Under the pieces are notes generated by a model. The model was not told where the DNA came from and searched no databases. It saw nothing but the letters and a program-made list of their open reading frames with translations. From contig DCUV01000060.1 of NCBI GenBank assembly GCA_002328585.1, forward strand, positions 124,001 to 188,000: 64,000 bases of DNA. The letters run 5' to 3'. The stretch is from Spirochaetia bacterium UBA2205. GTDB taxonomy: Bacteria > Spirochaetota > UBA4802 > UB4802. Positions 17,841 to 26,290 of the stretch are shown one piece after another (position 1 is the stretch's first letter; each line of letters opens with the position of its first letter). The position numbers were made by a program, and so were the translations under genes.

Positions 17841-19292
17841 TTATTGAATTGTAAAATAATCAATACCAGTTGCTTTATTCAATTCGGCCTGTGATACCTT
17901 ATAATCATATAATGCCTGAATATATAATGTCTTAGCCTGGATAAGAGCTACATTTGCTTCTAAAAATTTTGAATTATCAATAATACCATTTCTAAACTGT
18001 GTGGTAGCAGTCTTTAAGGATTCTTCGGCAGTTTCCACATTACCCTGCTGTGAATAGATAGAGTTTGACGCTGATTCCAATTTTAAAAATCCACTCTGGA
18101 TATCAAGGCGTATGCTTTTAACAAAATCCTGTAGTTGTAAATCAAGCTGATTTGTTTGGCTTTCTAACTGTTTAGCTTTAGCATGGGTGCTATCCAGTGG
18201 TGACCATCCACCCCACTGATAGGTAGCACCAAAGGTTATCATCCAGTTGTCGTTCCAGCCACTGGGAGCAAAACTATCGGACATACCCTGACTCATAGCC
18301 AGTAAAATTGGGTCTATAGTTGGGTCCCCTGTTGGCGTAAGCCCTCCCCCACCATCCTTTGATATATTCTTGCTTGAGCCGTAGCTACCGCTCACAAAAA
18401 AACTTGGCCATAGATAAATAGATGAGGTTGCATCGGTTGCATATTCCAGTGCTGTCTTGGAATAAGTCAATTGCAAAAGTTCCGGACGATTTTTCAAAGC
18501 CAATGCAACAAGCTGTCCAACGATCTCATTTTTTTTGGCTTCTTCAAGGACAAGGTATTGTAAATCTTCATCATGCACCTTTAAAACAGATTCATCCAGT
18601 ATAAGAGCTTCATTTATTTCACGGTTTAAATGAATATTAAATGTAGCACATACTGTTAAATAATCATTTTTTGCATTGATCAGCTGTGTTTTTTCGTTGT
18701 TGTAGGCTACCTTGGCGCGTAAAAAATCCAATTTTGAAAAAGTTCCCTTTTGATAGCCAATTGTCACTATACGTAAATTTTCTTCCAATGCCTTTAGTGA
18801 TTCCTCATGCATGGCTATCAATTCCTTTGTCAGCAATATCTGATAGTAGAGCCTCAGCGTTGTGATAGTTGTATCAGCCTTTACCCTCCTTGCATCATGT
18901 TCACTGGCAATAAAATTGTTACGTGATGATTGTAATGTATTATAAAATGTGCCGGGATTAATAGATATCTGTCCATTAATAATTTTCACATCATATTGTC
19001 CTTCAATCTGCGATTGGAAACCAGCCTCATACCATTGGCGGGTATAGGAAACATCAGTAGAAAGTTTTGGCCATAACATTCCCCAGCTTTCGCGCACCTT
19101 ATAGCGGTTTTCTTCCACCTTCAACAAGGCTATTTTATAGGTATTATTGTTCTTGATTGCTATATCTATAGCTTCTTTTAATGTTAATGGATTTTGTGCA
19201 TAGATTGTACCTGTTGCGGTAATCATAAACAGTACCGAATACATGAATACTGGTAGTATTGTTTTAAAAATTGTGTTGCATTTAACTGTCAT
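17841..19292 (-). CDS. TolC-family outer membrane efflux protein
   Basis: The 483-residue protein has a signal peptide (hydrophobic about 10-30, cleavage after YAQ) and two OEP repeats with long heptad-rich helices, e.g. LTLKEAIDIAIKNNNTYKIA and KTALEYATDATSSIYLWPSF. It forms the outer-membrane channel and periplasmic tunnel for the pump. Its ATG overlaps the TetR stop by 4 bp (ATGA). An inserted glycine-rich loop (KDGGGGLTPTGDP) in the second half is probably surface-exposed. Length and architecture are normal for the family. Confidence 0.93.
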   Translation of the reverse strand: MTVKCNTIFKTILPVFMYSVLFMITATGTIYAQNPLTLKEAIDIAIKNNNTYKIALLKVEENRYKVRESWGMLWPKLSTDVSYTRQWYEAGFQSQIEGQYDVKIINGQISINPGTFYNTLQSSRNNFIASEHDARRVKADTTITTLRLYYQILLTKELIAMHEESLKALEENLRIVTIGYQKGTFSKLDFLRAKVAYNNEKTQLINAKNDYLTVCATFNIHLNREINEALILDESVLKVHDEDLQYLVLEEAKKNEIVGQLVALALKNRPELLQLTYSKTALEYATDATSSIYLWPSFFVSGSYGSSKNISKDGGGGLTPTGDPTIDPILLAMSQGMSDSFAPSGWNDNWMITFGATYQWGGWSPLDSTHAKAKQLESQTNQLDLQLQDFVKSIRLDIQSGFLKLESASNSIYSQQGNVETAEESLKTATTQFRNGIIDNSKFLEANVALIQAKTLYIQALYDYKVSQAELNKATGIDYFTIQ

Positions 19293-20029
19293 TTTTCATG
19301 CTCCGAATTGTTTTTAAGTTTTTGCATAATTTCTTCAAGTTTATGTTGTAAATCCTCATTTATGTGCGGTATCTCACAAGCTTTATGCTTTGGTGCTAAT
19401 GACTTGAATGTGCTTTTTAAGGCAAACTCAAATAACTTTTTTCCATTATCACCGCCATAGAAGCGATCATACCATGGTGTGTCTTTGAGATATTGTTTGC
19501 TATTTTCAAATGATAAAACCATATTGGTAAGGTTAAAGACAACAAGAAAAGGATCATCAGTTTCAAAGTCCCCGCTTTCTATACCCTCCTGAATTACCTG
19601 CGACAGCATGTTGAGTTTGGGTAACATATAATCGGTAAGGAGCATTTTAAATTTATCGCCACCCTGCGCTAATTCCCATGAAATAATTTTATTTATTTCA
19701 GGATCAATGGCATTATGATGCAGATATACCAGTATGTAGATTGCTGTAAAAAGAGCCTCTTTAGGATTTAATGTAACATCTTTCAGATGTTCCCGGATAA
19801 TGCTGATTTCTTCATGGTGAAACAGGTATTGCAGCACTTCATGGTATAGTTTTTCCTTATTGGAAAAATAATAGTGGATAAGTGCCTGGTTTACCCCCGC
19901 TCGCTTAGCAATTAAACTTAAACGGGCACCATCATAGCCTTTTTCAGCAAATTCCGTCTTTGCAGCCTGCAATATGACAGTTCGACTTTCCTTTGAATAT
20001 TTAAATTCTTCCATGTAACCAATAACCAT
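19289..20029 (-). CDS. TetR-family repressor of the efflux operon
   Basis: The 246-residue protein has an N-terminal TetR helix-turn-helix (KTEFAEKGYDGARLSLIAKR, then GVNQALIHYYFSNKEKLYHE) and a longer ligand-binding helical domain. Two starts are possible, the ATG at 20029 and another at 20014; neither has a strong ribosome site. It is the first gene of the TetR-TolC-adaptor-RND-PG0541 operon and overlaps the TolC gene. Inverted repeats at 20055-20095 just upstream are the likely operator, so autoregulation with induction by pump substrates is the natural model (inference). Confidence 0.92.
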   Translation of the reverse strand: MVIGYMEEFKYSKESRTVILQAAKTEFAEKGYDGARLSLIAKRAGVNQALIHYYFSNKEKLYHEVLQYLFHHEEISIIREHLKDVTLNPKEALFTAIYILVYLHHNAIDPEINKIISWELAQGGDKFKMLLTDYMLPKLNMLSQVIQEGIESGDFETDDPFLVVFNLTNMVLSFENSKQYLKDTPWYDRFYGGDNGKKLFEFALKSTFKSLAPKHKACEIPHINEDLQHKLEEIMQKLKNNSEHEK

Positions 20030-20054
20030 ACTTTTAAGTTGGCATCCATGACAT

Positions 20055-20095
20055 TAATCAATTATATTAACTAAAAAATTAAATTGATTAGTTAA
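20055..20095. promoter_or_regulatory. Candidate TetR operator with two nested inverted repeats
   Basis: TAATCAATT (20055-20063) is inverted at 20082-20090 and TTAACTA (20067-20073) is inverted at 20089-20095. The half-sites share the ATTAGTTAA look of TetR-family operators. The cluster lies 26 bp before the repressor start, within the probable promoter of the efflux operon. Confidence 0.6.
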
Positions 20096-20549
20096 ATATA
20101 TAGCAATTCTTGTCAATAGCAAAATAAAAAAATAAAAAATTTTAAAAAAATATTGTATTATAAATCAAACGATAACACCTATAGAATATTATTTTAGGCA
20201 ATTTTAGGGTAGTTGCTTATGGCAGAGCATTCATCCAGCCATAAGGGATGAACATATTTAGCGTCTATCATTCTGAGCTGAAGCCGTCTGTGTGAAGCGA
20301 AGTCGAAGAAAAAAATCTCACTGTGGCATGGGGATGTCATTCTGAACGAAGTGAAGAATCTCTGCTTTTTATGAAAGGATAGATTCTTGGGGACTGGGTC
20401 TCTCAGAATAACACGGTATTCTATTTTAAGAGGAATGCAATCATTTGAAGATGAAAACACCATGCTTTTCATTATACTTTAATGTATTTTTTACTATTGA
20501 CAATTGCTGGTGTATAGTTTATTTTTATACCAGTAAAGTGGTTTGAGGT
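20096..20549. other. Intergenic region with palindromic repeat, no gene
   Basis: Between the divergent efflux operon and the acyltransferase gene. It holds the 79-bp palindromic repeat (20334-20416) with related flanks from about 20266 to 20435. The minus-strand frame across it is repeat-derived and not called. The AT-rich tail from 20470 could hold the acyltransferase promoter. Confidence 0.6.
20334..20416 (+). repeat. 79-bp palindromic intergenic repeat, copy A
   Basis: It runs from ATGTCATTCTGAACGAAGTG to CTCAGAATAACACGG, its ends forming an imperfect inverted repeat. Copies B (23636-23714, opposite orientation) and C (31918-31996) align along the whole length, including the central TTTTATGAAAG. 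The flanking CACTGTGGCATGGGG is shared with copy B, and the trailing ACACGGTATT also appears just after copy C. It is a candidate non-autonomous hairpin element. Confidence 0.8.
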
Positions 20550-20555
20550 ATGTAT

Positions 20556-21713
20556 ATGCAGCCATCAAATGGCATAGTCTATGAATTTTTTATTTTCTGT
20601 TTTAAAGTTGCTTCATTGATTATGCGGCATAAAGCTCATTTAAAAGGGAAAGAATATCTAAAAAAAATCCCCCACCTTGTAATATTTGCCCCTACGCATG
20701 ATAGCTATTTTGAGGTGCCATCCCTTTCAAAGGTATATTATTCATTGAAACCACGTCCACACTTTGTGGTAATGGCAAAAAAAGATTTTTTAAGTGGGAA
20801 CTATCTGGCATCAAATTTTGGAGAAAAGAATAAACTGCTCTATTATTTTTTTTATTTTTTAGATAAAACAGGGTTGCCAAAAGCTTTTTTCAAAAAGATG
20901 AAACTGATTGATATTCCACGCCCCTTCATAGAAGATTTTGACAATAAAAATCAGGTGAAACATGAGATACACTCTCAGATGGTAAAGTTTAAACATTCTA
21001 TACATAGTGGTTTTTCTACGCTTATATTTCCGGAAGGGACAACGTGGAGTTTTGGAGGTTTAAAAAATTTACGCAGTGGGATATTCCAGCTTGTTGATAG
21101 TACCTATCGCCACTTCAGGCAAAAATTATATATACTGCCAATTAATGTTAAGGTTGACCGTTGCATAGCCGGTAAAAAGGATATTTTTATAAATGTTGGG
21201 GAGCCCTTTTTTATGCTTGGGGATAAAGAAAAATTTTTAGATAGAGTTTCTGAAATTTTAAAAAGTTTACATACCATAACCTTCAGTCAGATTGCTGCAA
21301 CATATCTCCAGCGCATGGCAATGGCGGTTGAAAATATTGATAAAGCGATAGTTCTTAAAAAAGAAGAATTGGCATCACAGTTAGATACTGTCATCAATGA
21401 TATTATTGTGCTGGTCAAAGAAGGGAAACTGCCCGGTATTGATGAATACCTTTTTGATAGTAACTATCGCCACAAAAAATTAAAACGGTTTTTAAAATTT
21501 TGCATCAAGAAAGGGTATATTGAAAAGATTGATGGACAGTATATGATCAATGCTCAACGGGTGCTCGCTTCATTTCATATCAAGAGCTACAGGAAGGAAA
21601 ATCCCGTTGGATTTACCGCTAACGAATTTTTATCTATTAATTATAATTGCATTATGACAATATATGAAAAGTACTGTAATAATTACAAAGTAATTACAGC
21701 GCCTATACAGTAA
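20556..21713 (+). CDS. PlsC-type 1-acyl-glycerol-3-phosphate acyltransferase family protein
   Basis: The acyltransferase signature HX4D is seen in FAPTHDSYFEVPS, and the second block as LIFPEGTTWSFGG. It probably transfers acyl chains to a glycerophosphate or similar lipid at the inner membrane. The C-terminal 150 residues (about 235-385) are helical, basic and unrecognised, and make the protein longer than typical PlsC (240-260 residues). The start at 20556 has GAGG seven bases upstream; the ATG at 20550 is too close to that site. Two GCGATAG motif variants fall in its coding region (21461 exact, 21112 with one change), encoding S-N-Y-R-H and S-T-Y-R-H. Confidence 0.82.
   Translation: MQPSNGIVYEFFIFCFKVASLIMRHKAHLKGKEYLKKIPHLVIFAPTHDSYFEVPSLSKVYYSLKPRPHFVVMAKKDFLSGNYLASNFGEKNKLLYYFFYFLDKTGLPKAFFKKMKLIDIPRPFIEDFDNKNQVKHEIHSQMVKFKHSIHSGFSTLIFPEGTTWSFGGLKNLRSGIFQLVDSTYRHFRQKLYILPINVKVDRCIAGKKDIFINVGEPFFMLGDKEKFLDRVSEILKSLHTITFSQIAATYLQRMAMAVENIDKAIVLKKEELASQLDTVINDIIVLVKEGKLPGIDEYLFDSNYRHKKLKRFLKFCIKKGYIEKIDGQYMINAQRVLASFHIKSYRKENPVGFTANEFLSINYNCIMTIYEKYCNNYKVITAPIQ
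21461..21470 (-). repeat. GCGATAGTTA motif, copy inside the acyltransferase gene
   Basis: Exact core on the minus strand, extended GTGGCGATAGTTACTATCA. A near-identical 19-mer with one substitution lies about 350 bp upstream in the same gene (centred near 21108). Confidence 0.7.
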
Positions 21714-21718
21714 CAGGT

Positions 21719-22237
21719 TTAATGAATATTGCGTATCCCTCGTTTTACGCCTTCTTTGATGTTTTGCTGAACCTGCGGAGTTGAAAGTAGATTTTTAATA
21801 AATGAAGGGTCCAGGCTATAGAAAAGCGCAACTGATGTTAACAGTATTACAAGCGCTAACCAGCGGGTATAGATACCTGCAGTTTGCTTAAACAAAAATA
21901 CAGCAATAATGACAAGAACAACCGGTGCAACATATGCAACAGGTATAAGCTTTGTATTAACCGGCAGTGTCATAAATTTTGATATATAGGGGGCAATATC
22001 AATCATGGTATTTTTATAGATAACATACAGCGCTGCAATGGTAACGATCAGCGCTAACCATGATGCCAATGTTGTAAACACACCCTGTGTTCTGTATATT
22101 TCATAGACAATAGCTGGAATAATACTGAGAGCTATAATAAGTGGCATACTTTTCCATATGCCTATACCAGCTCCTGCTAGTGCGATACCGGTAATAACTG
22201 CACAAATAATTGGTGCATTTTTATGTTCCTTTGCCAT
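21719..22237 (-). CDS. Five-segment integral membrane protein, unknown function
   Basis: The 172-residue protein has five predicted membrane segments at about 8-28, 31-47, 52-73, 95-116 and 124-142, with a short basic N-terminus (MAKEHKN) and a C-terminal soluble tail of 30 residues. I do not recognise a family. It follows the phosphofructokinase gene by 26 bp on the same strand, so the two are probably co-transcribed. A good ribosome site (AAAGGAGG) precedes its ATG. It ends 5 bp from the end of the convergent acyltransferase gene. Confidence 0.7.
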   Translation of the reverse strand: MAKEHKNAPIICAVITGIALAGAGIGIWKSMPLIIALSIIPAIVYEIYRTQGVFTTLASWLALIVTIAALYVIYKNTMIDIAPYISKFMTLPVNTKLIPVAYVAPVVLVIIAVFLFKQTAGIYTRWLALVILLTSVALFYSLDPSFIKNLLSTPQVQQNIKEGVKRGIRNIH

Positions 22238-22263
22238 TGCAAACCTCCTTTAGAATAAAATTA

Positions 22264-23574
22264 TTATTCATTTATCATCGCAAAAGGTTGTCCTGTTGCG
22301 TCAAGTACACTGCTATAGAAGCGCGAATGGGGATCTATGCGCTTTCGTTTTGAAATTGCAACCTCAACCGGGACATGAGTGTATATATTACTCCATTGGC
22401 CAATGACTAAATCTGTTTTCCCGGCCATACCGGCATGAACGGCATTCTGCCCTAATAATGTACAATAGATAGAATCATTGGGAACTGCGGGGGCACTGCG
22501 TATCATATAGCTTGGATCAATGTATTTTAAATTAATTTCAATCTTTTTTTGTTTAAAATATTCCTGTATCTTTTCTTTTAGATAGACACCAATGTCAGCC
22601 AATTTTACATTGCCTGAAGCATCATATTGTTTATCAGAATCTTTTTGCAGTATTTCCTGTCCTGCACCTTCAGCGACACATATGACAGCATGTCCTCTTC
22701 TTTGCAACCTATTTTCAAGATGGGCGCATAATCCATTTGCTCCATACAGTTCAAAGGGAACCTCGGGCAATAATACAAAATTGACATCATTGCTTGCCAG
22801 TGCTGCATTTGCCGCAATAAAACCTGAGTGCCTGCCCATAAGTTTAACAAGTCCTATCCCGTTGGGTGCTCCTATTGCTTCTGTATGCGCTGCATAGATT
22901 GCCTCTACAGCAATAGAAAAAGCTGTCTCAAATCCAAATGAACGCTGAATAAAGCTTATGTCATTGTCGATAGTTTTTGGGATACCAACTGCTGCCAGGG
23001 GCAACCCTCTTTGTAATGCAATCATGGCAATGTCGTGTGAGCCCCGCAGTGTACCATCGCCACCTATTGTATAGAGGATGCTGACGTTTAGTTTTTGCAG
23101 TGTATCAACAAGTTTTTCCATATCCCTGGTGCCACCACGCGATGAACCCAGAATGCTTCCGCCCTGCATATGGATTGATTTTACATTGTCAGGATTTAAG
23201 GGGATGGGGGTATAATTATATTCAGGATTTAATCCATTATATCCATAGGGTATGCCAATGATGTCATTTATTCCATATCCATAATACGATTCCATCACCA
23301 GTGAACGGATAACATCATTAATCCCCGGGCTTAATCCTCCGCAACTGGTAATAGCGACTCGTGTTGTTTCAGGATTAAAAAAAATTTTTTCACGAGGTCC
23401 TGCAGCTTCAAAGCTTTCAATTGTTTCTCCACCGGAGGGAGGTTTTTTACCTATAAATGCATTAAAACGAACTCTAATGGCATCATTAATAAAAGCAGCT
23501 TCACGCTGGCTATATTTTATTGCTAAAGGAGAAACAACGGTGCATTGTCCTAAATTTTTTATCGTTGTCGGCAT
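22264..23574 (-). CDS. 6-phosphofructokinase, ATP type by motif
   Basis: The 436-residue enzyme belongs to the long PFKA family. Substrate motifs: GGDGT at 171-175, catalytic PKTIDND at 199-205, and GLVKLMGRHSGFIA. The glycine in GGDG is the residue associated with ATP rather than pyrophosphate use, while the Lys in PKTIDND is the state common in PPi enzymes; the G/K combination occurs in the long ATP-PFK clade of plants and spirochaetes. It makes fructose 1,6-bisphosphate in glycolysis. An N-terminal extension of about 70 residues precedes the Rossmann core. It begins with GAGG at a good distance. Confidence 0.88.
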   Translation of the reverse strand: MPTTIKNLGQCTVVSPLAIKYSQREAAFINDAIRVRFNAFIGKKPPSGGETIESFEAAGPREKIFFNPETTRVAITSCGGLSPGINDVIRSLVMESYYGYGINDIIGIPYGYNGLNPEYNYTPIPLNPDNVKSIHMQGGSILGSSRGGTRDMEKLVDTLQKLNVSILYTIGGDGTLRGSHDIAMIALQRGLPLAAVGIPKTIDNDISFIQRSFGFETAFSIAVEAIYAAHTEAIGAPNGIGLVKLMGRHSGFIAANAALASNDVNFVLLPEVPFELYGANGLCAHLENRLQRRGHAVICVAEGAGQEILQKDSDKQYDASGNVKLADIGVYLKEKIQEYFKQKKIEINLKYIDPSYMIRSAPAVPNDSIYCTLLGQNAVHAGMAGKTDLVIGQWSNIYTHVPVEVAISKRKRIDPHSRFYSSVLDATGQPFAMINE

Positions 23575-23635
23575 ATAATTTTCCTCAATAATATGATTAT
23601 TTACCGTTATAATTCCAGGTTAACGCAACACATTT

Positions 23636-23714
23636 TGTCATTCTGAGGGACGAAGTCCCAGAAAATATACTCTTTCATAAAAGACACGATTCTTCGCTGA
23701 CGCTCAGAATGACA
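23636..23714 (-). repeat. 79-bp palindromic intergenic repeat, copy B
   Basis: On the minus strand it reads TGTCATTCTGAGCGTCAGCG and onwards, aligning with copies A and C including the central CTTTTATGAAAG. The terminal TGTCATTCTGAG / CTCAGAATGACA arms are a clean inverted repeat. Confidence 0.8.
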
Positions 23715-23836
23715 TATCCCCACAATGGCACGATTCTTTGTTTGCGCTCAAAATTCTATTGTCACAGCATATAAGTATGGTAATGAATTTATTCAATAAC
23801 TTTTCATAGGTTTTTTTACAATCACTTTTTTGCCGA

Positions 23837-23846
23837 TAACTATCGC
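23837..23846 (-). repeat. GCGATAGTTA motif, intergenic copy before beta-glucosidase
   Basis: Exact core on the minus strand, extended TTGGCGATAGTTATC, about 180 bp before the beta-glucosidase start and in an otherwise non-coding stretch. Confidence 0.75.
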
Positions 23847-24029
23847 CAATCATACTAATTTGTTCCATAATTCCATATATGGTAATCTACTTTGCTATTG
23901 TTCATAGAGCATGTGTAAGCACAACGATAGGATGCTGTATAATAATTTTTTTATTGATTTTTTTATAGCAACTCAATAATGTAAAAAAGATGTTTTTATA
24001 GTGTAGTACAATAATAAAGCGAGGGTGTT

Positions 24030-25355
24030 ATGGCGCAAAAAGAAGATATTGTATTTCCAAAGGGATTTTTGTGGGGCACCGCAACTGCAGCTCATCAGAT
24101 AGAAGGTGGCACTACAAACAACAACTGGTGGCTTTTTGAAAAAGAAGGTACAATCAAAAATAATGACAGCGCCCTTGTTGCCTGTGATCACTGGAATCGC
24201 TTTAAACAGGATTTTGATCTTTTAAAAAAGCTCAACTGTAATGCATATCGCATGTCAATAGAGTGGTCACGGGTTTTCCCCCAGCCCGGGACGCTTGATA
24301 AAAAGGCACTTGACCATTATGTGACGATGATAAACGAGTTGCTAAAGCGCAAAATAACGCCTTTTGTGACATTGTTTCATTTTACACTTCCTATCTGGTG
24401 GTGCAACGAAGGCGGCTTATTAAACAGAGATAAAAAACACCTTGAGCATTTTAAACAGTTTTGCGATGTTGTTGCTAAAACATTGAAAGGGAAGGTAAAA
24501 TTCTACAATACCATTAACGAGCCAAGTATCGTCATGCTTGGCTATATTACCGGTACATCTGCTCCTGGACAAAAAAATATGCTCAAAGCCATTAAAGCGC
24601 TGGGTACAACAATGCTGATGCATGCCATTGCTTACCATAGCATTAAATCTGTTGACCCTGATGCAAAGGTTGGGATAGTGCACAATGTTCAGATTACAAA
24701 ACCGTACAATCCTGACAGTATCATGGATAAGCTATTTACAGCGTTTGCTGATTATTGTTTTAATGGAGCTATTATCCGCTCCTTAAAAAAGGGAAAATTG
24801 CCCTTGCAAATTTTTTCATCACACAGGGAGCTAATCAATACCAATGATTTTATAGGCGTTAATTTCTATAACTTCATCAGGCTATCATTGCGATTAAAGG
24901 ATCTGGCCGTACCTGCTACTGACAACCCCATATGTGGCAAAAAAGGCTTATGTGTCAGCCTTGGATGGGAACCATACCCTGAAGGATTTTATCTGGCTAT
25001 AAAGCGAATGCATAATGCTTTCCCTCATATTCCCATGTATATTACCGAAAATGGCATAGGCACCAATGATGATAGCTGGCGACAGCGTGTGCTTATTGAC
25101 CACCTCAAGATGCTTCATAAGGCAATCACCGAAGGTGTTGACATCCGAGGGTATTTCTACTGGTCGCTCATTGATAACTTTGAATGGGAGCATGGGTACG
25201 AACCACGCTTTGGATTGGTACATGTTGATTTTAAAACCCAGAAACGTACCATAAAACCAAGTGGTATGGTATATGCTCACATTGCCAAAAGCAATGCGCT
25301 GCCTGCAGCGATACTCAAAAAATTTCCTGAAGAAATTTATAAACCACAATTTTAA
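24030..25355 (+). CDS. Glycoside hydrolase family 1 beta-glucosidase
   Basis: This 441-residue GH1 enzyme starts with the family signature FPKGFLWGTATAAHQIEGG. Acid/base E164 is in TINEPS, nucleophile E340 in YITENG, and the C-terminal DNFEWEHGYEPRFGLVHVDF block is typical of glucose-releasing members. There is no signal peptide, so it acts in the cytoplasm on imported or internal beta-glycosides. It is not part of an evident sugar-uptake operon. It is convergent with a membrane protein gene only 19 bp away, and that gap is filled by a GCGATAGTTA motif. Confidence 0.94.
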   Translation: MAQKEDIVFPKGFLWGTATAAHQIEGGTTNNNWWLFEKEGTIKNNDSALVACDHWNRFKQDFDLLKKLNCNAYRMSIEWSRVFPQPGTLDKKALDHYVTMINELLKRKITPFVTLFHFTLPIWWCNEGGLLNRDKKHLEHFKQFCDVVAKTLKGKVKFYNTINEPSIVMLGYITGTSAPGQKNMLKAIKALGTTMLMHAIAYHSIKSVDPDAKVGIVHNVQITKPYNPDSIMDKLFTAFADYCFNGAIIRSLKKGKLPLQIFSSHRELINTNDFIGVNFYNFIRLSLRLKDLAVPATDNPICGKKGLCVSLGWEPYPEGFYLAIKRMHNAFPHIPMYITENGIGTNDDSWRQRVLIDHLKMLHKAITEGVDIRGYFYWSLIDNFEWEHGYEPRFGLVHVDFKTQKRTIKPSGMVYAHIAKSNALPAAILKKFPEEIYKPQF

Positions 25356-25360
25356 TGGGG

Positions 25361-25370
25361 GCGATAGTTA
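25361..25370 (+). repeat. GCGATAGTTA motif filling a 19-bp convergent gap
   Basis: Exact core, extended GGGGGCGATAGTTACTGT. It lies between the stop of the beta-glucosidase (25355) and the stop of the convergent membrane protein gene (25375), so it takes up most of the intergenic space. The 14 bases GCGATAGTTACTGT recur at 58624. Confidence 0.8.
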
Positions 25371-25374
25371 CTGT

Positions 25375-26025
25375 TTAATACATCCATCCCAGGAAACCAA
25401 GTGCTATTATGTTCATTATTATTGGAACAGCATAGATGATGCCAACAGCAATAATCTTCTTTTTGATAGTGGATAGTCCAATCACAATATTAGCAAAGAA
25501 GAAGAAATGAAAATATCCAAACAAAAAGATGAGCCACACTCCCTTGAATGACAACCGCCAGTATTCGTATTCCCAAACAAGGTGACCCCCAACATTGAGT
25601 AAACATTCAACAAACACACAAAAAGCCGAATACCCAATAGCCCAGAACCATTGTTCGGGAATACCTAAAATCTTTATGTTTTTGCCGGTTAACGTGTGAT
25701 AAAAAATAATCCCTATAATGCTAAACATAAACATTATTTCAATATTCCAGCCAACCATGGTGCGCAGTGCAGTATCCCCTGGTGTTGTCCATACTGCTGA
25801 ACGCTGTGTAAGGTGCATAACCCATCCATTCCATGTTTCATTGAAAAAATCCACACCAAAAATCGTAAGTCCTGCAAAAATGGCATTCCAGTTGCCGCTT
25901 GTTCGAGCCTCTTTCATCTCACGTGTATAGATATAGAAAACAATAGCCAGTAGTGGTATTACATACCACTTAATCATTGATAAATCCCGCAAACCCTGTA
26001 ATGCCTGAATAGTAGCCTGAGTCAT
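25375..26025 (-). CDS. Six-segment membrane protein, unknown function
   Basis: From the ATG at 26025 (AGGAGG six bases upstream) the protein has 216 residues and about six hydrophobic segments (near 20-38, 48-63, 88-108, 127-147, 162-182, 188-213). Aromatic residues are frequent. I do not recognise the family; it may match an uncharacterised integral-membrane group. It is convergent with the GH1 gene. Its region contains no catalytic pattern I can name. Confidence 0.7.
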   Translation of the reverse strand: MTQATIQALQGLRDLSMIKWYVIPLLAIVFYIYTREMKEARTSGNWNAIFAGLTIFGVDFFNETWNGWVMHLTQRSAVWTTPGDTALRTMVGWNIEIMFMFSIIGIIFYHTLTGKNIKILGIPEQWFWAIGYSAFCVFVECLLNVGGHLVWEYEYWRLSFKGVWLIFLFGYFHFFFFANIVIGLSTIKKKIIAVGIIYAVPIIMNIIALGFLGWMY

Positions 26026-26159
26026 TGTATACCTCCTGATCATAAGGTACTTATCTAAATTGTATTAATAGCCTTATGGGCACAGAACAATAATAAAAAC
26101 AGCTTTTCAATTGGTGAAGAAATGAAAAAAGCGGTTTTTTCAGATACCTATAAATAGTA

Positions 26160-26188
26160 TTGACATACAACGTAATGATTTATTATAT
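26160..26188 (+). promoter_or_regulatory. Candidate promoter for the GT2 gene
   Basis: TTGACA at 26160-26165 matches the -35 consensus; TTATAT at 26183-26188 (17-bp spacing) is a fair -10. The start codon is about 100 bp further on. By eye only. Confidence 0.5.
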
Positions 26189-26290
26189 GGTACTCATAAA
26201 TTATTGTAAAGTATTTTTTATGCGCTATACTCCGTTTTTAATATTTCATTACTGTATTTATCCTTCTTACAAAAAAAGGAAGTACCCCCT

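Larger units (their letters stand above)
23575..24029. other. Divergent intergenic region with palindromic repeat and motif copy
   Basis: It separates phosphofructokinase (minus) from beta-glucosidase (plus). It holds palindromic repeat copy B (23636-23714), a partial extra arm (23730-23752) and a GCGATAGTTA motif (23837-23846). No supported gene. Promoters are not certain. Confidence 0.6.

Noticed and set aside
20194..20472. Minus-strand frame of 92 codons upstream of the acyltransferase gene
   Set aside because: It runs through palindromic repeat copy A and its flanks.
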